Assembly (NCBI GenBank): GCA_964515555.1
Contig: CAZEVY010000096.1
Span: forward strand, 1 to 21,121
Direction: 5' to 3'
From: CAZEVY01 sp964515555
GTDB taxonomy: Bacteria; Acidobacteriota; Terriglobia; Bryobacterales; Bryobacteraceae
DNA length: 21,121 nt
The notes beneath the pieces are model-generated. The model searched no databases, had not been told where the DNA came from, and saw nothing but the letters and a program-made list of their open reading frames with translations. Positions 1-6,967 of the stretch are shown piece by piece; positions within the stretch are counted from its first letter, which is position 1, and every line of letters begins with the position of its first letter. The position numbers and the translations under genes were made by a program.

Positions 1-56
1 ACAGCTAACAGCTAACAGCTAACAGCTAACAGCTAACAGCTAACAGCTAACAGCTC
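1..56. repeat. Heptanucleotide tandem array (TAACAGC unit)
   Basis: Seven perfect copies of the 7-base unit ACAGCTA (equivalently TAACAGC) run from base 1 to 49, followed by an eighth copy ending in C (50-56) and a degenerate remnant to about base 64. The array begins at the window edge, so its true length is unknown. On the reverse strand each unit carries TAG, and because 7 is not a multiple of 3 the array closes all three reading frames. The stop codon of the adjacent reverse-strand gene lies in the remnant. Confidence 0.95.
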
Positions 57-61
57 AACAG

Positions 62-292
62 CTACCCCGCGCTGATGTCGGCGCGGTCGTCGAGTTCGTC
101 GAGGAGGCGGGCGAGGGCGGCCTTGCGGCCGTGGTCGAACTCGTCGGAGGGGGACTCGGGCAGGTGCGACTCGATCCAGGCGCGCAGCAGCTCGGTGACC
201 GGCTTCGCGACGGACTCCTCGGCCCCGGGTTCGAAGCGCAACGGGATCTCGGAACGCGAGATCGCCTGGTGGAGGAGTTCGGAGAACTTCAT
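62..292 (-). CDS. Small hypothetical acidic protein (76 aa)
   Basis: I do not recognise a family. The product starts MKFSELLHQAISRSEIPLRF, has no signal peptide or membrane segment, and is rich in Glu, Asp and Leu, with helix-like stretches such as VTELLRAWIESHL and ALARLLDELDD. The composition looks like a genuine soluble protein rather than a shadow frame. I chose the ATG at 292 because a GATAAT hexamer (reverse strand, 305-300) sits exactly 7 nt upstream, as for other genes here. A GTG at 307 would add five residues and has a GGAG about 9 nt upstream, so it remains possible. The gene is divergent from the dehydrogenase at 324. Its stop codon lies in the degenerate edge of the heptad repeat, so the C-terminus may have been shaped by repeat expansion. 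Function unknown. Confidence 0.7.
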   Translation of the reverse strand: MKFSELLHQAISRSEIPLRFEPGAEESVAKPVTELLRAWIESHLPESPSDEFDHGRKAALARLLDELDDRADISAG

Positions 293-299
293 GAGAGGG

Positions 300-305
300 A
301 TTATC
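300..305 (-). promoter_or_regulatory. -10-like hexamer GATAAT for the 76-aa gene
   Basis: GATAAT on the reverse strand ends 7 nt before the ATG at 292. With usual -10 to start-site spacing, transcription would begin at or next to the A of ATG, giving a leaderless message. No clear -35 element is visible. Confidence 0.5.
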
Positions 306-310
306 ACCTA

Positions 311-316
311 TATAAT
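311..316 (+). promoter_or_regulatory. Consensus -10 TATAAT for the dehydrogenase operon
   Basis: A perfect TATAAT lies 7 nt before the ATG at 324, in a short AT-rich island within otherwise GC-rich sequence. It implies leaderless transcription and supports 324 as the start. The reverse-strand hexamer of the divergent gene is only 5 bp away, so the two promoters are back to back and polymerases would probably compete. Confidence 0.6.
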
Positions 317-323
317 CTCCCTT

Positions 324-2132
324 ATGCGACTTCGTGCTTCAGACGCCTTCCGCGGCGCGCTCGCCGTACTCGGCGCCCTCGCCTGCCAGGCGCAAGACGG
401 CGAAGCCCTCTTCAAGAAACACTGCCTCGCGTGCCACAGTCCAGGCGCGGAGAATCGCGCGCCGCTGCCGGAGTCGATGGCGAAGCTGTCGGCGGCGACG
501 GTGCGGGCGTCGCTCGAGAAGGGCACGATGAAGGCGCAAGGCGACCTGCTGACGCCCGCCGAGCGGGAGGCGGTGGCGGCGTTCGCCGGCAAGGGCACGG
601 CGACGCGCATCGAGACGGCGATGGGGCAGTGCGCGCCGGGCGCCGCGCCGCGGACGGATTCGTCGTACTGGACGGGCTGGGGCGTGGACGCGTCGAACAG
701 CCGGTATCAGCCGGCGGCGATGGCGGGACTCAAGGCCGCCGACGTGCCGCGCCTGAAACTGAAATGGGCCTTCGGCTTCGCCAACCTATTCGACGCCGTC
801 GCGCAGCCGGTGCTGATCGGCGGGCGGCTGTTCTTCGGGAGCATGAACGGCACGGTGTACAACGTCGACGCGGCGACGGGGTGCACGTACTGGACGTTCA
901 AGGCCGACGGCACGGTGCGGTCGGCGATCAACATCGGCGCGATTCAGGCGGGCCGCTACGCGGCCATGTTCGGAGATTCGACGGCGCACATGTACGCGGT
1001 CGACGTGCCGACGGGAAAGCTGCTGTGGAAGACCAAGGTCGAGGACCATCCGATGGCGCGGCTGACGGGGGCCGCGAAGCTGCACGGCAACCGGCTGTAC
1101 TTCGGCGTGTCGTCGCACGAGGAGGTCAGCGGCGGGAGCGGGCGCTATTCGTGCTGCACATTCCGGGGGAGCGTGGTGGCGCTCGACACCGAGTCCGGCA
1201 AGATTCTGTGGAAGTCGTACGCGATTCCGGATCCGCCGCGGCCGACGCGGAAAAACGCCGCGGGCACGCAGTTGATGGGGCCGGCGGGCGCGGCCATCTG
1301 GTCGTCGCCGGCGCTGGATATCGAGAAGCGGCTGGTGTACGTGGCGACGGGCAACGGCTACAGCGACCCGTCGACGACATACACCGACGCGATCATCGCG
1401 TTCCGCATGGACGACGGGTCGATGGTCTGGCACAAGCAGATGACGCCGGACGACAACTGGAATTTCGCGTGCGCGTCGCCGGTGCGCGAGAACTGCCCGG
1501 AGAAGGCGGGGCCGGACGTCGACATCGGCGCGGCGCCGATTCTGCGGAAGCTTCCGGGCGGCAAGCGGCTGCTGCTGGTGGGACAGAAATCGGCGATCGT
1601 GCACGCGATCGACCCGGACGCGGAGGGCAAGATCGTCTGGCAGACGCGCATCGGCCGCGGCGGCGCGCTGGGCGGCGTGCAGTGGGGCATGGCGGCGGAC
1701 GACGAGGCGGTGTACGTGCCGCTCTCGGACATCAACTTCCGCGATCCGACGACGGGCGGCGGGCTGTTCGCCCTGCGTGTGGCGACGGGCGAGAAAGTGT
1801 GGCACACGGAGCCGATGAAGCCGGCGTGCGCGGGGACGCGCGGCTGCACGCCCGCGCAGATGGCCCCGGCGACGCTGATCGCCGGCGCCGTGTTCTCGGG
1901 GTCGATGGACGGGCACTTGCGGGCGTATGACACCAAGGACGGCAAGGTCGTCTGGGACTTCGACACGCTGCGCGAGTTCGAGACCGTGAACGGCGTGAAG
2001 GCCAAGGGCGGGTCGCTGAACGCGACCGGCCCGGTGGTCGGCGGCGGGGCGCTGTATGTGAACTCGGGATATTCGACGCTGGGCGGGATGGGGGGCAACG
2101 TCCTGCTGGCCTTCACGGTGGACGGGAAATGA
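324..2132 (+). CDS. Cytochrome c / PQQ-dependent dehydrogenase fusion (polyvinyl-alcohol-dehydrogenase-like)
   Basis: The 602-aa product has an N-terminal signal peptide (residues 1 to about 23, hydrophobic AFRGALAVLGALA) and then a class I cytochrome c domain with the haem motif CLACH (Cys34, Cys37, His38); the Met in GTMKAQGD is a plausible axial ligand. From about residue 110 a PQQ-type eight-bladed propeller begins (WTGWGVDASNSRYQ), with tryptophan-docking repeats (LLWKTK, ILWKSY, IVWQTR, KVWHTE, VVWDFD) and a vicinal Cys277-Cys278 pair typical of quinoprotein dehydrogenases. The family oxidises alcohols in the periplasm and passes electrons to the fused haem; the substrate here is not known. 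The start at 324 follows the TATAAT spacing. An upstream ATG at 291 with GGAG at 281-284 is the alternative, but its extension spoils the signal peptide. The stop overlaps the start of the next gene. Confidence 0.9.
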   Translation: MRLRASDAFRGALAVLGALACQAQDGEALFKKHCLACHSPGAENRAPLPESMAKLSAATVRASLEKGTMKAQGDLLTPAEREAVAAFAGKGTATRIETAMGQCAPGAAPRTDSSYWTGWGVDASNSRYQPAAMAGLKAADVPRLKLKWAFGFANLFDAVAQPVLIGGRLFFGSMNGTVYNVDAATGCTYWTFKADGTVRSAINIGAIQAGRYAAMFGDSTAHMYAVDVPTGKLLWKTKVEDHPMARLTGAAKLHGNRLYFGVSSHEEVSGGSGRYSCCTFRGSVVALDTESGKILWKSYAIPDPPRPTRKNAAGTQLMGPAGAAIWSSPALDIEKRLVYVATGNGYSDPSTTYTDAIIAFRMDDGSMVWHKQMTPDDNWNFACASPVRENCPEKAGPDVDIGAAPILRKLPGGKRLLLVGQKSAIVHAIDPDAEGKIVWQTRIGRGGALGGVQWGMAADDEAVYVPLSDINFRDPTTGGGLFALRVATGEKVWHTEPMKPACAGTRGCTPAQMAPATLIAGAVFSGSMDGHLRAYDTKDGKVVWDFDTLREFETVNGVKAKGGSLNATGPVVGGGALYVNSGYSTLGGMGGNVLLAFTVDGK

Positions 2133-4195
2133 AACAACTTCTGCTGATTCTGTTTGCGGCGGCCGCGGTGGCGAAATCGCCGATTTCGCATCAAGACGTC
2201 TGGCTGATGAAGCGCGTCGGCGCACCGTCGGTGAGTCCGGACGGGCGATGGGTGGTGTTCCCGGTGGTCGAGCCGGCGTATGACGCGCGCGACCAGGTGT
2301 CGGATCTCTGGATCGTGCCGGCGGACGGGAGCGCGAAGCCGCGGCGGCTGACGTCGACCAAAGGCGGCGAGTCGGGCGTGACATGGTCGGGCGACTCGCG
2401 GCGCATCGCGTTCTCGGCGCGGCGGGACGGCGACGAGGAGAACCAGATCTACGTGCTCGACCTGGGCGGCGGAGAGGCGGCGCGCGTGACGTCGATTTCC
2501 ACGGGCGCGGGGTCGCCGCAGTTCAGCCCGGACGGTGCGCGGCTGCTGTTCACCAGCAACGTGTATCCGGGCGCGCGCGACGACGAGGCCAATCGCAAGG
2601 CCGCCGCCGAGCGCAAGGCGCGCAAGTACACGGCGCGCGTCTACGAGAGCTTCCCGATCCGCTACTGGGACCACTGGCTCGACGACCGGCAGCCGCATCT
2701 CTTCGTCCAGCCGCTGGAGGCGGGCGCGAAGGCGCGGGATCTGCTGGCGGGGACGAAGCTGGGCGAGGGCGCGGGCTTCGGAGGCGTCGCCGGAATCTCG
2801 AGCGAGGAACTGCAAGCGGCATGGTCGCCGGACGGGGCGGCGGTCGTGTTCACGGCGACGGCGAATCGCAACGCGTCGGCGTACGACGACGTGACGACGC
2901 ATCTCTATCAAGTGACGGCGTCTGGCGGGGAGCCGCGCGCGATCACCAGCGGGGCCGACAGCTACGCGCAGCCGCGCTTCCGGCCGGACGGGCGCGCGCT
3001 GTACGCGACGGTCAGCCGGGGCGGGGAGCACGTGTACTACCTCGACCGGCTGGCGATGTTCGCGTGGCCGAATCCGGGCGAGCGCACGCTGGTGACGGCG
3101 AAGCTGGACCGCTCGGTGGGGTCGTACGCGTTTTCGCCGGACAGCCGCATGGTGTACGTGCTGGCCGAGGAAAACGGCCGCGAGAAGCTCTACTCGACGC
3201 CGGCGGCGGGCGGCGACGCACGGCTGGTCTTCGAGGTGACGCTGGGTGCCTACGCGAACCTGAGCGGCGCGACGCGGTCGGCGGCGCCGGTGCTGGCGGC
3301 CAACTGGGACAGCGCGGTGAATCCGGGGGGAGTTGTCCGGATCGACGCGGCGGCCGGTCGTCACGCGGCGCTGAGCGATTTCAACGCGGCCAAGGCGGCG
3401 GAGATCGACTGGCTCCCGCTGCGCGAGTTCTGGTTCACGAGCAAGGCCGGCAAGCGAATCCACAGCATGATCGCGCTGCCGCCGGGCTTCCGCGAGGACG
3501 CCAGGTATCCGCTGGTGGTGTTCATGCACGGGGGTCCGCACTCGATGTGGCGCGACCAGTTCTTCCTGCGTTGGAATTACCACTTAATGGCTCGGCCCGG
3601 TTATGTGATATTGATGACGAATTACACGGGGTCGACGGGATTCGGCGAGAAATTCGCGCAGGATATTCAGGGCGACCCGCTGAAGGGGCCGGGCGAGGAG
3701 ATCAACGAGGCGGCCGACGAGGCGATCCGGCGGTTCCCGTTCATCGACGCGTCGCGGCAGGCGGCGGGCGGGGCGAGCTACGGCGGGCATCTCGCCAACT
3801 GGATGCAAGCGACAACGGCGCGCTACAAGGCGCTGTTCAGCCACGCCGGGCTGATCAACCTGGAGTCGCAGTGGGGGACCAGCGACGTCATCTACCATCG
3901 CGAGCGCAACAACGGCGGTCCGGTTTGGGAGCAGGGGCGCACGTGGCGGGAACAGAATCCCATCCGCTACGCCAAGAATTTCCGGACGCCGATTCTGCTG
4001 ACGGTCGGCGAGAACGACTTTCGGGTCCCGCTCAACCAGACGATCGAGAACTGGAGCGTGCTACAGCGGCTTCGGATTCCGAGCAAGCTGGTGGTGTTCC
4101 CCGACGAGAATCACTGGATTCTCAAGGGCGAGAACAGCCGGTTCTTCTTCGAGCAGGTGCACGGCTGGCTGGAGAAGCACCTGGGGCGCAATTAA
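2129..4195 (+). CDS. S9 family prolyl oligopeptidase / acylaminoacyl-peptidase-like, exported
   Basis: The 688-aa product begins with a signal peptide (MKQLLLILFAAAAVA). A WD40/TolB-like propeller follows (about residues 25-400; repeats such as SVSPDGRWVVF, QFSPDGARLLF and AWSPDGAAVVF), then a C-terminal alpha/beta hydrolase. The catalytic triad is visible: Ser550 in GGASYGGH, Asp630 in GENDFRVP and His662 in PDENHW. The motif FMHGGPHSMW is the usual S9 oxyanion-region strand. The family cleaves short peptides, and the propeller gates the active site; an extracytoplasmic location is inferred from the signal peptide. The ATG overlaps the upstream TGA as ATGA, so translation is probably coupled to the dehydrogenase. 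Length and motif order are normal for the family, and the gene appears intact. Confidence 0.93.
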   Translation: MKQLLLILFAAAAVAKSPISHQDVWLMKRVGAPSVSPDGRWVVFPVVEPAYDARDQVSDLWIVPADGSAKPRRLTSTKGGESGVTWSGDSRRIAFSARRDGDEENQIYVLDLGGGEAARVTSISTGAGSPQFSPDGARLLFTSNVYPGARDDEANRKAAAERKARKYTARVYESFPIRYWDHWLDDRQPHLFVQPLEAGAKARDLLAGTKLGEGAGFGGVAGISSEELQAAWSPDGAAVVFTATANRNASAYDDVTTHLYQVTASGGEPRAITSGADSYAQPRFRPDGRALYATVSRGGEHVYYLDRLAMFAWPNPGERTLVTAKLDRSVGSYAFSPDSRMVYVLAEENGREKLYSTPAAGGDARLVFEVTLGAYANLSGATRSAAPVLAANWDSAVNPGGVVRIDAAAGRHAALSDFNAAKAAEIDWLPLREFWFTSKAGKRIHSMIALPPGFREDARYPLVVFMHGGPHSMWRDQFFLRWNYHLMARPGYVILMTNYTGSTGFGEKFAQDIQGDPLKGPGEEINEAADEAIRRFPFIDASRQAAGGASYGGHLANWMQATTARYKALFSHAGLINLESQWGTSDVIYHRERNNGGPVWEQGRTWREQNPIRYAKNFRTPILLTVGENDFRVPLNQTIENWSVLQRLRIPSKLVVFPDENHWILKGENSRFFFEQVHGWLEKHLGRN

Positions 4196-4212
4196 GCGTT
4201 AGCGGCCGGCGA

Positions 4213-4248
4213 GCGCGGCAGGGGAAAGCGGGATCGCTTTCGCCGCGC
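4213..4248 (+). terminator. Strong bulged hairpin after the S9 peptidase gene
   Basis: GCGCGGC (4213-4219) pairs with GCCGCGC (4242-4248), and GAAAGCG (4224-4230) pairs with CGCTTTC (4235-4241) around a GGAT loop; four bases (4220-4223) bulge on the 5' side. That gives 14 paired bases starting 18 nt after the stop. There is no T-tract, so it may be a Rho-assisted terminator or mRNA-end stabiliser rather than a classical intrinsic terminator. It ends 14 nt before the next gene's -10-like hexamer. Confidence 0.55.
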
Positions 4249-4262
4249 AGGCTTCGATGCGC

Positions 4263-4268
4263 TATCCT
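4263..4268 (+). promoter_or_regulatory. -10-like hexamer TATCCT for the M28 peptidase
   Basis: TATCCT ends 6 nt before the ATG at 4275. It lies downstream of another in-frame ATG at 4257, which would therefore not be transcribed from this promoter; this supports 4275 as the start. Confidence 0.5.
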
Positions 4269-4274
4269 CCCTTC

Positions 4275-5936
<1,662 letters not shown>

Positions 5937-5946
5937 ATGCGCGTGC

Positions 5947-5960
5947 TACGCTCGTAACGG
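5947..5960 (+). promoter_or_regulatory. Conserved upstream block of DUF29 copy 1 (TACGCTCGTAACGG)
   Basis: The 14-base block TACGCTCGTAACGG recurs as TACGCTCGTAGCGG (6474-6487) and TACCCTCGTAACGG (9609-9622) before the other two DUF29 genes. Its first six bases fit a TAnnnT -10 element. In this copy the block is 9 nt from the ATG and its end forms part of a GGAG (5959-5962), giving a leadered message with a Shine-Dalgarno site; in the other two copies the ATG is 1 nt away. Confidence 0.5.
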
Positions 5961-5969
5961 AGTCCGGTG

Positions 5970-6428
5970 ATGGCTTCCCATGCGCTGAAATCCCCGCCTT
6001 CCACCCTCTACGATCGCGACTTCGCCGCGTGGACGGCGGAGACCGCGCGCCTGCTTCGCGCGGGACGTTTGCGGGAAGTGGATCTCGATCACGTGGCGGA
6101 GGAGATCGAAGACGCGGGCAAGAGCCACCATCGAGAGATGGAGAGCAGGGCCACGGTGCTGTTGGTCCACTTGTTGAAGTGGAAGTTACAGCCGCGAAAA
6201 CGGTCGCGCAGCTGGCGAGCGACGATAAGGCATCAGCGGATCGAGCTTCGGCGCCTGTTCCGACAATCTCCGAGCGTTCGGGGACAGTTGCCCGATGGGC
6301 TCGAAGAGCTCTATCGCGACGCGGTTCAAACGACCGGCGACGAAACCGGTCTCGCCCAAAGGGACTTTCCCGCCGTGTGCCCGTTCCGCGTAGAGCAGAT
6401 CCTCGACCACGATTTCCTCCCCGAGTAG
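5970..6428 (+). CDS. DUF29 family protein, copy 1 (152 aa)
   Basis: DUF29 is a family of uncharacterised, mostly helical bacterial proteins. Its hallmarks are all present: LYDRDFAAWTAETARLLR near the N-terminus, VDLDHVAEEIED, LLVHLLKWKLQP, RSRSW, YRDAV, and the C-terminal FPxxCPF with LDHDFLPE. No signal peptide or membrane segment, so probably cytoplasmic. The ATG at 5970 has GGAG 7 nt upstream; a GTG immediately before it (5967) would add one residue. The first half is almost identical in DNA to copy 2 (6018-6123 against 6538-6643), while the second half diverges, suggesting recombination or gene conversion between copies. It lies 33 nt after the M28 gene with its own upstream block. Function unknown. 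Confidence 0.9.
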   Translation: MASHALKSPPSTLYDRDFAAWTAETARLLRAGRLREVDLDHVAEEIEDAGKSHHREMESRATVLLVHLLKWKLQPRKRSRSWRATIRHQRIELRRLFRQSPSVRGQLPDGLEELYRDAVQTTGDETGLAQRDFPAVCPFRVEQILDHDFLPE

Positions 6429-6473
6429 CGGCGCGGCTCCGGACGCGGAGGGGCCGCGGCATCAGCGCCATGC

Positions 6474-6487
6474 TACGCTCGTAGCGG
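6474..6487 (+). promoter_or_regulatory. Conserved upstream block of DUF29 copy 2 (TACGCTCGTAGCGG)
   Basis: This is the same block as before copies 1 and 3, one base different from copy 1. TACGCT (6474-6479) ends 9 nt before the ATG at 6489, predicting a leader of only two or three bases. Confidence 0.5.
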
Positions 6488-6488
6488 A

Positions 6489-6947
6489 ATGAGAGCGCGA
6501 GCGCTGCAATCTCCCCCCCTCAGCCTCTATGACACGGACTTCGCCGCCTGGACGGAGGAGACCGCGCGCCTGCTTCGCGCGGGACGTTTCCGGGAAGTGG
6601 ATCTCGATCACGTGGCGGAGGAGATCGAAGATATGGGCAAGAGGGACAGCCGCGAAGTGGAGAGCCGGCTCCGGATCCTGCTGGTCCACCTGTTGAAGCG
6701 GAAGTTCCAGCCTCACAAGAGGTCGCGAAGCTGGAGTTCCACGATCGGCAACCAGCGCGTTGAGCTTCAGCAGACCTTTGTTCAGTCACCCAGCCTGCGC
6801 CGACTCCCGGCCAAGTCCCTGGAGCACGTGTATCGCGACGCGGTGCGGCTCGTCGCGCTGGAAACCGGCCTCTCCCCGAAGCGCTTTCCGGCGGAATGCC
6901 CGTTCCGCGCCGAGCAGATGCTCGACCACGACTTCCCGCCCTCGTAG
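6489..6947 (+). CDS. DUF29 family protein, copy 2 (152 aa)
   Basis: The family signature is complete: LYDTDFAAWTEETARLLR, VDLDHVAEEIEDMGK, LLVHLLKRKFQP, RSRSWSSTI, YRDAV, ETGL, FPAECPF and LDHDF. The product is probably cytoplasmic and of unknown biochemical role. It looks mosaic: its first third is nearly identical to copy 1 at the DNA level, while the RSRSWSSTI region and SPSLR resemble copy 3. It ends PPS rather than the LPE of the other two copies. The stop is 8 nt before the promoter hexamer of the kinase gene, so readthrough into the kinase is possible. Start chosen at the ATG right after the conserved block. Confidence 0.9.
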   Translation: MRARALQSPPLSLYDTDFAAWTEETARLLRAGRFREVDLDHVAEEIEDMGKRDSREVESRLRILLVHLLKRKFQPHKRSRSWSSTIGNQRVELQQTFVQSPSLRRLPAKSLEHVYRDAVRLVALETGLSPKRFPAECPFRAEQMLDHDFPPS

Positions 6948-6954
6948 CCTCAGG

Positions 6955-6960
6955 TACAAT
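6955..6960 (+). promoter_or_regulatory. -10-like hexamer TACAAT for kinase 1
   Basis: TACAAT ends 7 nt before a GTG at 6968. The spacing singles out this GTG among several in-frame possibilities and gives a product starting ALTAGSRLGVYEI, the usual N-terminus of these kinases. Confidence 0.6.
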
Positions 6961-6967
6961 ACCGGGC

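Noticed and set aside
1..56. Tandem units considered as a CRISPR array.
   Set aside because: The units are 7 bases with no spacers, and no cas genes are present.
1358..3583. A long reverse-strand frame across the dehydrogenase and S9 peptidase genes.
   Set aside because: It crosses two well-supported genes and shows only Arg/Pro-rich composition; no plausible start context.
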